Assembly: GCA_903851385.1 (NCBI GenBank)
Contig: CAINOC010000070.1
Coordinates: 1-36,522 of the forward strand
From: an uncultured Chlorobiaceae bacterium
GTDB lineage: Bacteria > Bacteroidota > Chlorobiia > Chlorobiales > Chlorobiaceae
DNA: 36,522 nucleotides
Direction: 5' to 3'
Part shown: piece after piece, positions 17,714 through 26,002 of the stretch
Numbering within the stretch: position 1 is the first letter of the stretch
How the letters are laid out: each line of letters opens with the position of its first letter
Notes under the pieces: model-generated
Databases searched by the model: none
Told to the model about the DNA's origin: nothing
What the model saw: only the letters and a program-made list of their open reading frames with translations
Program-made: the position numbers and the translations under genes

Positions 17714-18025
17714 AATATATTCAATTGTTATTGGATAAATATGGTTTGGTGAATAAATCTTTGTCTATAATAAACGTGTCAGTTAAAAAGATGGTTTTAA
17801 AAAAAGGCGATAGACAATAACATAGTTGTTTAAGATCCTGTTAATTTGAATATGATTAATATCTATCAACTTCAAGTTAAACTATATGCTTATTTCGTCT
17901 CTCACTTCGACCTATCTTTGAAGAGTAGTGTGGACTTAGCTTTATGCGTGTTTCTTAAGAATAAATGCTGTGGCTCAATAGAACATAATTACTTTATCAT
18001 ATACTTGAGAAGCCGAATTGATTTA
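17714..18025. other. AT-rich gap between ABC exporter and GT genes
   Basis: This 312-base gap holds no gene that I can support on the minus strand. The first part next to the exporter stop could encode NSASQVYDKVI in frame after TAATAA, which resembles the last residues of other ABC exporters. The rest is low in GC, like the following glycosyltransferase gene, so it may be the border of an inserted segment. A plus-strand open frame here runs into the exporter gene and is treated as chance. Confidence 0.4.
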
Positions 18026-19783
18026 TTAAAGAACATCATTTGGAGTCCCGTATGTTTTGATTTGGCCGTTTTCAAGTTGATAAAGTCGGTCACAGTGTTC
18101 AATAGTGCTGAGCCGGTGAGCAACAATAATAATGGTTTTGGATCCATGCAGTTCCCGTACCGCTTCCATAACACCTACTTCGGTCGCAGTATCCAGTGCA
18201 CTTGTAGCCTCGTCAAGCACAAGCACCGACGGATCGTGATAGAGAGCTCGCGCAATCCCGATTCTCTGACGTTGACCGCCGGATAGTCTGACTCCTCTCT
18301 CTCCAACAATAGTGTTAAGACCTTCTGGAAGACTTTGGATGAAATCATCAAGATGCGCTGCTCGAATTGCCTTTAAAACAGATTCTTGGTTAATCTGTTC
18401 GCTGGAGAGTCCAAAGGCTATATTTCGAAGCAATGTATCATCTGTTAGATAAATTGATTGGGGTACATACCCGATTTGATTCTGCCAAAACCGAAGATTT
18501 TTCTGAATATCTTTCCCGTCGACAGATACTACACCATGATCTGGAGGTAACAGGCCTAGCAGTATATCAACTAATGTACTTTTTCCTGCGCCACTGGTAC
18601 CAATAAAACCCACAGATTCTCCGCATTGTATGCTAAGTGAGATATCTTTAAGTGATGGTAGATCTGCACTAGGATAGGTATAGGTAATGTGCTGTAACTC
18701 AAGGGATTTATGAAAGGTTGATTGTGTTGATTTATTTTCTTGCTCTTCCGGAGCAGGAAGGATCAGGTCCTTTTGAAGAACATCAATAACTGGAAGACAG
18801 TATTTTAGCGATTGCATCACGTTCAACAAGCGGCTGATTGAGGGCATTAAACGAAATGTTACAACAGCAAAAAGCCCAAGTTTTGGTATGATGGTTTCGA
18901 GCGCCCCTCCCTGAGCAAGCATAACAAGTACAAGAGCAACAAGGCCACAAACAGCTAGCAGTTCAAGCCATATGCGAGGAAGTTGTTGAACAGTATTGTT
19001 TAATTGATTAACCCTTGCACTCTCTTTATTATGAATGCTGTATTGGTTTAAAAAATCGCTTTCCCGGCCAAGAAGTTTAACATCTTTCGCTCCCCCAAGA
19101 CCTTGCTGTAAATGCTGAATACGCAATCCTTCGTGATACTGTCGGTCTTTACCCCAGCGCGTAATCCGTCCTTCTGTAAAGCGAAAGAAACTAAAGCTTG
19201 TGAGGCCAAGCACGCATACAATAGAGATTGTTCCGATTGGTTCAGCGATAAGCAGCATAAGACACATGCCTACCACAATTAATGATTCTGAAAACAACTG
19301 CATGATGGGAGTTAACACGCTTCCGGTAAAAATCGACACTTCATTGGTAACATTACGGATTAACTGTGCTGAGTTGCGTTGTAAATGAAACGCATAGGGC
19401 TGACGGAGGTAAATTGTAAACAATCGCAATGAGAGTCTTGCTCCGATGCCAGAAGTAAAGCGGTTTTGGCGCCAGGTAAGAAATACCAAAAAACCAGCCT
19501 TTATAAAATAGACGCAGAGCGTTACAAGTAGCCCTCCAATTATTAAGCTGTGCTGATTTGGATTACCTAAGAAATTCAGTATTGGTATTAGTATCGGATA
19601 TTTTGCAGTAATATTTTTTTGTGTAAAAAGAGAGAGGGCTGGTATCACAAGACCGACTCCAAGCGTTTCGAGCCCGACACCAATAAGCATTAAAAAGAAA
19701 AGAATAACAGAACTCTGATGTTCTTCCGGCAACAGGAGAGACCAGATTTTTTTAATGTTTGAAAGGGGGAGTATTTTTTTCAT
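18026..19783 (-). CDS. ABC exporter, half-transporter (lipid-linked glycan flippase candidate)
   Basis: The 585-aa protein fuses an ABC exporter membrane domain (about six helices, residues 20-320) to a nucleotide-binding domain. Walker A is GTSGAGKST (395-403), the Q-loop lies in GYVPQS, the signature is LSGGQRQR (from 500), Walker B is VLVLDEAT (Asp 524) and the H-loop is IVAHR (His 556). The family includes MsbA and PglK, which flip lipid A and undecaprenyl-linked oligosaccharides. As no Wzx flippase is encoded in this window, it is the best candidate for moving lipid-linked repeat units. The C-terminus stops early at PNDVL, with TAATAA followed by codons that resemble the usual tail. Confidence 0.88.
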   Translation of the reverse strand: MKKILPLSNIKKIWSLLLPEEHQSSVILFFLMLIGVGLETLGVGLVIPALSLFTQKNITAKYPILIPILNFLGNPNQHSLIIGGLLVTLCVYFIKAGFLVFLTWRQNRFTSGIGARLSLRLFTIYLRQPYAFHLQRNSAQLIRNVTNEVSIFTGSVLTPIMQLFSESLIVVGMCLMLLIAEPIGTISIVCVLGLTSFSFFRFTEGRITRWGKDRQYHEGLRIQHLQQGLGGAKDVKLLGRESDFLNQYSIHNKESARVNQLNNTVQQLPRIWLELLAVCGLVALVLVMLAQGGALETIIPKLGLFAVVTFRLMPSISRLLNVMQSLKYCLPVIDVLQKDLILPAPEEQENKSTQSTFHKSLELQHITYTYPSADLPSLKDISLSIQCGESVGFIGTSGAGKSTLVDILLGLLPPDHGVVSVDGKDIQKNLRFWQNQIGYVPQSIYLTDDTLLRNIAFGLSSEQINQESVLKAIRAAHLDDFIQSLPEGLNTIVGERGVRLSGGQRQRIGIARALYHDPSVLVLDEATSALDTATEVGVMEAVRELHGSKTIIIVAHRLSTIEHCDRLYQLENGQIKTYGTPNDVL

Positions 19784-19841
19784 TGTAAGTTGATAGGTCG
19801 CATATTGATGTACGCTCTTTTGACAATCTCTAAATACGATA

Positions 19842-20969
19842 TTACTTGGTGATGATATTGGGGGCTACGACCGTAGTTCCCTTACCCCAGATTTGCTGCT
19901 CGATGCTTGTGCCGATTGAAAGAACATTAAGAGTTGGGAGTATCTTTTCGAGTGCATAGTTGAATTTTGCCATACCACTTGGACTGATATAGACGATATC
20001 ATTTGACATAAGCGCAAAGTTTTGGTTGAAGTCACCGTGTTCAAGCAGGTTTCTCAGATCGACCTTGATAATATCGCCTTTGAGACTCTGTTGCCTGATC
20101 ACGAATACCTTTTCAGGATTAGCCTGTTTGTTCATTCCTCCTGCCAGCATGATAGCTTTAAGGACATTCATTCCGCCTCTCATCTGAATGGCACCGGGTG
20201 TGACCACTTCTCCCAAGACATAAACCAGTTCATCAGTAGCTTCAGGAATATAGATAACATCATTGTTTCTGATTGGAGAGTTCAAAGCCATATTGCCGTT
20301 TTTGAGTAAATCCTGTAAGTCGATCCAGATGACGGTGTCATTACCCCTTATAATCGCGCATTTGGTTAGAGCGTTCTCTTTTCCTTGATCAGGGAGGCCG
20401 CCGGCAAGAGCAAGTGCTTCCAGAAGTGTTCCTTTACCCGGAAAATTGACGACACCCGGTTTGCTTACACGTCCAAGAATAAAAGCCTTATTGTTGTGAA
20501 ACTCGTGTACCCTTACAGTAACTTCAGGTTTTATATAGAGGGCTTCAAGTTTTGTTGTTATCAGATTCTGTATCTCTTCTGGAGTATGGTTCATGACGTT
20601 AAGACTTCCGATTCTCGGAATTGCTATGAATCCGTCAGGTGATACGACAATGTTTTCCAGTGAAAGTTCCGGCCTGTGCCATACCTGAATACTTACAAAA
20701 TCTCCAGGTCCAAGTCGGTACTGGTAGTTGTCATGAGGGGATATTGCATCAATTTTCTGGGGAGTTGCAAATTCCTGCGTTTTTGTTGGTAGCTCCACCT
20801 TAAAATCTTTTTCTGGTGTTGTGGGGACTCGCGAAGAATTTGGAGAAATGCTGCTGCAGGCTGTCAGCAAAACAAAAAAAGAGGCAATTAAAAACATTGC
20901 CGTGGTTTTAACCACGCGGTCATATTGAAAAATCGGATTATAGGTGATGTATTCAGTAACTCTGTACAT
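19842..20969 (-). CDS. Wza-like outer-membrane polysaccharide export lipoprotein
   Basis: The 375-aa protein has a lipoprotein signal with lipobox LLTAC (Cys 38), a poly-export domain starting YRLGPGDFVSIQVWHRPEL, then two SLBB domains: AFILGRVSKPGVVNFPGKG and VYVLGEVVTPGAIQMRGG. This is the plan of the Wza family, which forms the outer-membrane channel for capsule or EPS. The stretch before the signal (residues 1-18) is unusually long; a GTG at 20915 would give M-V-K-T-T-A-M-F, a tidier signal peptide. It lies 58 bases upstream of the exporter gene and 17 bases downstream of the acetyltransferase gene, and would partner the Wzc-like protein. Confidence 0.9.
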   Translation of the reverse strand: MYRVTEYITYNPIFQYDRVVKTTAMFLIASFFVLLTACSSISPNSSRVPTTPEKDFKVELPTKTQEFATPQKIDAISPHDNYQYRLGPGDFVSIQVWHRPELSLENIVVSPDGFIAIPRIGSLNVMNHTPEEIQNLITTKLEALYIKPEVTVRVHEFHNNKAFILGRVSKPGVVNFPGKGTLLEALALAGGLPDQGKENALTKCAIIRGNDTVIWIDLQDLLKNGNMALNSPIRNNDVIYIPEATDELVYVLGEVVTPGAIQMRGGMNVLKAIMLAGGMNKQANPEKVFVIRQQSLKGDIIKVDLRNLLEHGDFNQNFALMSNDIVYISPSGMAKFNYALEKILPTLNVLSIGTSIEQQIWGKGTTVVAPNIITK

Positions 20970-20986
20970 GGTATCCGGTACGTTGA

Positions 20987-21499
20987 TTAAGCAGATTTTT
21001 TGGTGATGATTTTAGCAGGAATCCCAATAGCAATGGAATTATCTGGTACTGATGCAATAACTACCGCATTTGCACCGATATCAACATTATTTCCTATAGT
21101 GATATTGCCAAGAATTTTTGCTCCAGCTCCGATACTGATATTATTCCCTAAACAAGGAGCAGTTTTTTCTGAAATATTTTTCAATCCAATGGTGACTCCG
21201 TTACGGATAATACAGTTATCACCGAAACTCGCATATCCGCTGATGATGATATCCCCGAAATGGTCAATTCTGAAATTTCTGCCTACAGGAACTTCACAAG
21301 GGAGTTCGATGCCTGTGAGTATCTGCACAATCTTATAGAGCAACTTATAACAAAGAGAAAATGGTTTACGAACTATACTGTTCCTTATAGTGTATCGCCA
21401 CCTTCCGAAACGATAGACAAGCATGGCCCAGAATCCCTGGCTGCTCCATTTACCTTCATAGGTCGCAAGATCATCTCTTATATTTTGAAACAGATTCAT
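20987..21499 (-). CDS. Hexapeptide-repeat acetyltransferase (EPS-type, CysE-like)
   Basis: The 170-aa protein has a short helical N-terminus (FWAMLVYRFGRWRY) of the sort seen in EPS-linked serine-acetyltransferase-like proteins, then the beta-helix: NFRIDHFGDIIISG with a probable catalytic His 80, IIRNGVTIGL, ISIGAGAKILGNITIG, VDIGANAVV and GIPAKII. The second catalytic-site His of CysE (RHP) is replaced by TAPCLG, so sugar O-acetylation is the likelier role. It is a distant paralog of the acetyltransferase at 13.1-13.6 kb. It is 6 bases from the GT2 gene upstream. Confidence 0.8.
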   Translation of the reverse strand: MNLFQNIRDDLATYEGKWSSQGFWAMLVYRFGRWRYTIRNSIVRKPFSLCYKLLYKIVQILTGIELPCEVPVGRNFRIDHFGDIIISGYASFGDNCIIRNGVTIGLKNISEKTAPCLGNNISIGAGAKILGNITIGNNVDIGANAVVIASVPDNSIAIGIPAKIITKKSA

Positions 21500-21505
21500 G
21501 ATGCT

Positions 21506-22480
21506 TTACCATGGGATAGGGGGTGAAAAGCTACCGAATTTTGTGTCCTGAAGTGAAGCCACTATTTGTTTGATGATCGAAACAGCTGCTGAACGTTTAT
21601 TTCCAGCATCACCAAATGGGAAGAGAAGGTTTTTTGTGAATCGAGCCGCATACCAGAGTAATTCAACTCCAGCACTGGAAAGTAGCCCGGCAACCCCCTT
21701 GTTTTTACGGTAATAAAGCCATTCGCTGCGCATCCTGAAGATAAGCACTTGTGCAGCTTTATTGTCAAATGATTTGTCTTTTCTTGTTTTGCTGCTGGCG
21801 CCACCGATGTGCGTAACTTCAGCATCAGGAATGAAATAGATTTTCCATCCAGCCTTTTTTGCTCTCATGCAGAGATCGGTCTCTTCGTAATAGATATAAA
21901 ACCGTTCATCAAAAACGCCTATCTCGTCAAGCATCTTTTTGCGAACGATGGTGAAGGTGCCCGGCACCCAGTCCACTTCCAGAGGTTTGGTATAAGCAAA
22001 ACCACCAAATTCATAATAATTTAAAAGTCGGGACTGCGGAAATTTTCCACGTAATCCCGAAAGAGCCAGAAATTTAGAAAGAGCTGACGGAAAGCGTCTT
22101 GCTGATGGTTCAATAGTACCAGCAGGCGAAATGATTTTACCTCCGCAAAGTCCGCATTTCGGTGTCGAGTCCATGAATTTGATGCAGTTCTGAATGGATA
22201 ACGGCCTGATATAGGCGTCTGGATTGAGGAGGATGATATAGTTTCCTCTGGCAAGCGGGAAAGCCTGGTTGTTTGCTGCGGCAAACCCGAGATTCTGATT
22301 GTTTGCAATCAGAAGAACGGAAGGGAAGTCGTTTTTTACCATATCGGCAGAACCATCATGGGAATTGTTGTCCACGACAAAAACCTCCATTACAACTCCA
22401 CGACTGTGTTCAAACAAAGCCTCAAGACAGTTGCGAAGAATATCACGTGTGTTGTAGCTTACAATGACAACAGATATCAT
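21506..22480 (-). CDS. Rhamnosyltransferase-like glycosyltransferase, GT2
   Basis: The 324-aa protein begins ISVVIVSYNTRDILRNCLEA, has VFVVDNNSHDGSADMV, then QNLGFAAANNQA and LLNPDAYI, where D88 takes the place of the DxD metal site. This NPD form is typical of WbbL-type dTDP-rhamnosyltransferases, as is DWVPGTFTIVRKKML and then YYEETDLCMRAKKAGW. A C-terminal basic and hydrophobic part may touch the membrane. It is read with the GT4 gene upstream (16 bases away). The rhamnose donor is an inference from the family. Confidence 0.85.
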   Translation of the reverse strand: MISVVIVSYNTRDILRNCLEALFEHSRGVVMEVFVVDNNSHDGSADMVKNDFPSVLLIANNQNLGFAAANNQAFPLARGNYIILLNPDAYIRPLSIQNCIKFMDSTPKCGLCGGKIISPAGTIEPSARRFPSALSKFLALSGLRGKFPQSRLLNYYEFGGFAYTKPLEVDWVPGTFTIVRKKMLDEIGVFDERFYIYYEETDLCMRAKKAGWKIYFIPDAEVTHIGGASSKTRKDKSFDNKAAQVLIFRMRSEWLYYRKNKGVAGLLSSAGVELLWYAARFTKNLLFPFGDAGNKRSAAVSIIKQIVASLQDTKFGSFSPPIPW

Positions 22481-22496
22481 AAGGTTCCCGTGGAGG

Positions 22497-23792
22497 TTAT
22501 TTAGGGTTTGCTGATAGTTTATTGTAAATGCGAACTACCGCTTCAGCTTTGGCACTCCAGGTAAACTCTTTCACCCGCTGAATAGCTTTGATTGACATAG
22601 TCTGGCGCAGCAATGGATTAGTGACTAATTTCTCTATACTCACCGTTAATTCCTGAACAACAAATTCCCTGGACTCTGGATTAATTCTAAAGCCTGTTTC
22701 TTCAGTAACATATTCGCCAATGCCGCCGTTATTAACAACAATGCATGGAAGCCCATTAGCCATAGCTTCTAAAACTACTGCGCCACCAAATTCACGGATA
22801 GAAGGGAAGCAGAAAATATCGGAATTGCTGTAGTATTGTAGCGTATCCTTCTGATCAACCCAACCTATAACAGTAATTATCTCTGTAAGATGCAGCTTCT
22901 CAACCTGTTGTTCCAGGGCTTTTCGTTCCGATCCATCCCCAACAATCGTCAGCAGAATTTTTTTCTGGATGGATGTTTGCAGTCTGCTTATTGCATCAAT
23001 CAGCATATCCGTTCCTTTATAAGGCACCAACCGCCCGACAAAGAGAAGGTTGATCAATGAACTCTCTCTTGTTTTACTCGCGGAAACGCTCTCTTCTTTC
23101 TTCAAGAATGAACTTCCGATTCCGTTCTCATAAAATAACTCAATCTTTTCATTTTTAATATCAAAGAGCTCTTTAACCAGGTTCAGGGTATACGTAGAGC
23201 CGGCAAGAATGTAGTTAGCTTTTGTATAGGTTTCCCGATATCCGGGAATAATGAATCGACCGATTGATCGCAGAAAGTTGAAATCAGAGAACTCTTGTCG
23301 TGCAACTTTTTGAAAACCTTTTGGAAAAGGAACACCGCCATTTACCGGGCCGAGAATGAACGGCGTATGTTTGCATGCCTTTATTGCCTTTACAGGATAG
23401 CGAGGCATCATAGGTGTCATGGCGTGAACCAGATCGTACTTGCCTTGAAGGATAGAGTCTTTAAACTTGGTGTATACCTGACGATTGAACTCACCGTAAA
23501 CGGGGTATGTCAGCGTATGGAATAATGGCCAGATGACTCTCTCATTCAGCTTGCTTAACTTTTCAGCAAAAGAATAGTATTTCTTTATAAAAGCGCTTTC
23601 AGAAATGTAGGTAATATCTCTGTCTGGGTGGGCTTTTTCCAGGGCAGGCCTGTTTCTTTCATGCGTAACAAGAGTCGTTTCAGCGAGTTGGCTGATATTT
23701 GCATAGAAGCAATAACCTACCAATGGGACTGAAGCCCACTCAGGATTACACTGCTCAATAATCAAGAGTACCTTTAACCTTTTATTCTTCAT
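22497..23792 (-). CDS. Glycosyltransferase, GT4
   Basis: The 431-aa protein has the GT-B plan: an N-terminal acceptor domain with PFILGPVNGGVPFPKGF, a GPxNGG loop common in such enzymes, and a donor domain beginning INLLFVGRLVPYKGTDMLI. The E-x7-E motif lies in EFGGAVVLEAMANGLPCIVV. It should transfer a sugar to a lipid-linked intermediate in the cytoplasm. It lies 4 bases downstream of the RsbW-like kinase gene, so the regulatory genes and the biosynthetic genes share one tight unit. Confidence 0.88.
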   Translation of the reverse strand: MKNKRLKVLLIIEQCNPEWASVPLVGYCFYANISQLAETTLVTHERNRPALEKAHPDRDITYISESAFIKKYYSFAEKLSKLNERVIWPLFHTLTYPVYGEFNRQVYTKFKDSILQGKYDLVHAMTPMMPRYPVKAIKACKHTPFILGPVNGGVPFPKGFQKVARQEFSDFNFLRSIGRFIIPGYRETYTKANYILAGSTYTLNLVKELFDIKNEKIELFYENGIGSSFLKKEESVSASKTRESSLINLLFVGRLVPYKGTDMLIDAISRLQTSIQKKILLTIVGDGSERKALEQQVEKLHLTEIITVIGWVDQKDTLQYYSNSDIFCFPSIREFGGAVVLEAMANGLPCIVVNNGGIGEYVTEETGFRINPESREFVVQELTVSIEKLVTNPLLRQTMSIKAIQRVKEFTWSAKAEAVVRIYNKLSANPK

Positions 23793-23796
23793 TATG

Positions 23797-24234
23797 TTAT
23801 AGGCTCAGGTTCTGCGCTCTGTCAGTTTGTTTTGTCAAAGAAATCTGATTTATACCATTATCCCTTGTATAGGTCACACTATCCATAAGTTGACGAATCA
23901 GTAAAAGTCCGAATCCTCTTTCAGGATAATTAGTTATATCCACTGGTGTGGGGTCAGGGTTAAAAGGAGGGTTACTATCACTGATACTTGCCGTAAGCTT
24001 ATTGTTATCCGAACTGAAACTTATTGTGATCATGTTATCCACTCCCGATGGATCAGCATAACGAACTGAGTTCGTAAAGGCTTCACTGACGGAAAGCTCA
24101 AAAGCATGGCAGAAATCTTCATCATTCCGTCTTGTATTGAGTGAGTCAGAAAATATCTCCGCCACTTTCAATGCCGTGAGCGAAGCAAGCCTGATGAAGC
24201 AGATCTCAGCAGGCAGAGTGATCAAGGCGTTCAT
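23797..24234 (-). CDS. RsbW/SpoIIAB-like anti-sigma serine kinase (HATPase)
   Basis: The 145-aa protein is a single GHKL ATPase domain of the RsbW/SpoIIAB type. The N-box is ELSVSEAFTNSVRYA (E51, N55), the G1 box is ISDSNPPFNP (D86) and the G2 box is GFGLLLIRQL. In known systems such kinases phosphorylate a STAS antagonist and hold a sigma factor or another partner. It is the last regulatory gene before the GT4 gene. Its start overlaps the stop of the STAS gene by 4 bases (ATGA), and AGGTG lies about 7 bases ahead of the ATG. No sigma factor gene is present in the window, so its partner is unknown. Confidence 0.85.
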   Translation of the reverse strand: MNALITLPAEICFIRLASLTALKVAEIFSDSLNTRRNDEDFCHAFELSVSEAFTNSVRYADPSGVDNMITISFSSDNNKLTASISDSNPPFNPDPTPVDITNYPERGFGLLLIRQLMDSVTYTRDNGINQISLTKQTDRAQNLSL

Positions 24235-24578
24235 AGGTGCACCTGTTTTTTTTCAGCGTGTAAAGTCGCAGCTTCAACATCGTCAAAAATATCAAACAGC
24301 TTGTATACCTGAGTGATTTCAAATACTTTCCTGACTTTGTTATTCAAGCAGGCCAATGTTACCTCTCCTCCCTTGCTTCTTTTCTCCCGTGCTATGCCTA
24401 CAAGTGCACCAAGACCACTGCTATCGAGAAAATCAACCCTTGAAAAATCAATAACAATAGGGCTCGAAGCTGGCAATGCAGGTTTAAATGTTTTCAGTGT
24501 CGAAGCAGTCGAAGCATCAAGGGTGCCCTGAAGGGAAATGACAGAAATGCTGTTACAGATTTTTTCACTGATAATCAT
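24231..24578 (-). CDS. STAS-domain anti-anti-sigma factor 1
   Basis: The 115-aa protein is one STAS domain of the SpoIIAA/RsbV type. The beta strand IVIDFSRVDFLDSSGLGALV carries the phosphorylatable serine pair (S53/S54) in DSSG. The C-terminal helix VRKVFEITQVYKLFDIFDD is typical. It should switch between binding the kinase (unphosphorylated) and release after phosphorylation. Both ends overlap neighbours by 4 bases (the kinase gene downstream and the fusion gene upstream), which is strong evidence of translational coupling. The phosphorylated Ser is assumed from the family. Confidence 0.87.
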   Translation of the reverse strand: MIISEKICNSISVISLQGTLDASTASTLKTFKPALPASSPIVIDFSRVDFLDSSGLGALVGIAREKRSKGGEVTLACLNNKVRKVFEITQVYKLFDIFDDVEAATLHAEKKQVHL

Positions 24579-25972
24579 AGCGTTTTCGTTTCATGAATTC
24601 TATTAAAGAATGCCTTTATTGTCATGGAGATATCAAGAAAGGGATTGCCATGAACCGCAAAATATCGTTCAACTATGGCTGTATCGCCTCCGTTTACAGG
24701 CCAGTCTTCTGCTTCAGCGTAACTGAATACCCCAGCGTGATACCATGATTCAATTGTATTCAGATCCATACTGCCGGCAGGGCTTGCCACTATGGGCAAG
24801 CTGCCGATAAGCGCTAGCTTGCCGGCAAAAACACTGAAAAGCAGTGTAAAACGGTCAAGAGATATTGCTGCTGCAAGAATGCTCAAAACTCCCTTCCTTT
24901 CAATGGTAGTCGTTGTCAATGTTACGGGTTTCCTAGCGACAGACGTATAATAGCTGTTTTTACTTCGCTTCCATTTTCCCTGAAGGATCAGGATTGGCGA
25001 AAGAAGAAGAAAAGGGATAAGCTGCAGTGCGATAAGGAATAAAGCTGCAATGCTATGTATGAATGACTGAAACACTTTTTTCCCCGATCCTGTTTTTTTA
25101 ATGCCGGCTAACAGATGAGGGTCATCCATCACAATAGAAATACTGCTTTCCGGATCAATCAGAATATTACCTGCAGCAATTCTGTTTTGAACCTCGAGGT
25201 GCTCGCCGATATAAGTATTTTCCAGAACGATACTGTCAGTGACCGTGCATTCCCTGTCAATAATGACATTGCTTCCTATAACAGCCCCTGGTCCCAGGAT
25301 TGAGCCTTCAAAAATCTGGACATTATTGCCGATCATAACCGGCTTTCTTATTTCAGAACTTTTGCTGATAACAACATTTCTGCCGATATGGCAATACTCC
25401 TCATTGTTGTAACCTGGAAGCACATACGGAGATGAAGCGTAACTCAGAATTTCCATGGAGAGACGATAATACACATCAAGAGAGTCAAGCCCTGTAAGAG
25501 ATAAAGGCACTCTATCTATGGTTTCATGCACAGCAGACTGAGTTCCTCTTAAGCGGAGGCTTCCATGGTTCGAGCCGAGAAACTCCCCGTCAGGTAAAGA
25601 TGCCAAAAGTGTTTTATAATCGTGCTGCCTGTCGTATTGGATAAAAACATAACCGCTGACAATCAGCACTTTTTCCTCAACACAGTAACGCTGATTTTTT
25701 TCAATAATCATCTGAAGGTCGTCATTCTCCAGAATACTACCGTAGCTTATCGCAATACCCCAACGGTTCCCGTTTTCACAATATTGTTCCACATCGCCGA
25801 GTGAGCCATCGCTGACAAACCGGATAGCTGCGCTCCCGGCAAGAACAGAAAAGTCAATCAGAAACTCTGCAAAAGGCTTATTGCATATCGGAAGAAGCAA
25901 CGGATGAATCCCGGGAAAAACAGGTCCGAGCCATTCATAATCCTTCTCTTTGACGATAATGAGCGTTTTCAT
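24575..25972 (-). CDS. Degenerate nucleotidyltransferase - hexapeptide - sugar-transferase-like fusion
   Basis: The 465-aa protein has three parts. Residues 1-130 resemble sugar-1-phosphate nucleotidyltransferases (HPLLLPICNKPFAEFLIDF) but the GxGxR nucleotide loop is replaced by VKEKDYEWLGPVFPG. Residues about 205-290 form a hexapeptide beta-helix (IGRNVVISKSSEI, IGNNVQIFEGSILGPGAVIG). After membrane helices at about 310-335 comes a region like the C-terminus of polyisoprenyl-phosphate sugar transferases (GKLALIGSLPIV in place of GDMSLVGPRPPV, then LDISMTIKAFFNRI in place of the closing helix). The KFRSM and DELPQ catalytic motifs are absent. It is therefore probably catalytically silent at both ends and may act as a scaffold or regulated partner. 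It lies between the two STAS genes, downstream of the intact sugar transferase. I know no established name for it. Confidence 0.7.
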   Translation of the reverse strand: MKTLIIVKEKDYEWLGPVFPGIHPLLLPICNKPFAEFLIDFSVLAGSAAIRFVSDGSLGDVEQYCENGNRWGIAISYGSILENDDLQMIIEKNQRYCVEEKVLIVSGYVFIQYDRQHDYKTLLASLPDGEFLGSNHGSLRLRGTQSAVHETIDRVPLSLTGLDSLDVYYRLSMEILSYASSPYVLPGYNNEEYCHIGRNVVISKSSEIRKPVMIGNNVQIFEGSILGPGAVIGSNVIIDRECTVTDSIVLENTYIGEHLEVQNRIAAGNILIDPESSISIVMDDPHLLAGIKKTGSGKKVFQSFIHSIAALFLIALQLIPFLLLSPILILQGKWKRSKNSYYTSVARKPVTLTTTTIERKGVLSILAAAISLDRFTLLFSVFAGKLALIGSLPIVASPAGSMDLNTIESWYHAGVFSYAEAEDWPVNGGDTAIVERYFAVHGNPFLDISMTIKAFFNRIHETKTL

Positions 25973-26002
25973 GGAGCAGTGTTTAATTCCAGTCAGCTTT
26001 TT

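Noticed and set aside
17846-18286. Plus-strand 146-codon frame over the gap and exporter end
   Set aside because: About half of it is antisense to the conserved nucleotide-binding domain of the ABC exporter; the rest is in low-GC non-coding DNA, so it is chance.
20893-20916. Palindrome CGTGGTTAAAACCACG
   Set aside because: It lies within the Wza-like gene's signal region and is explained by the codons; no evidence for an operator.
23797-24578. Ordinary sigma-factor operon (sigma factor adjacent)
   Set aside because: The neighbours are a glycosyltransferase and the enzyme fusion; no sigma-70-like helix-turn-helix protein is encoded in the window.
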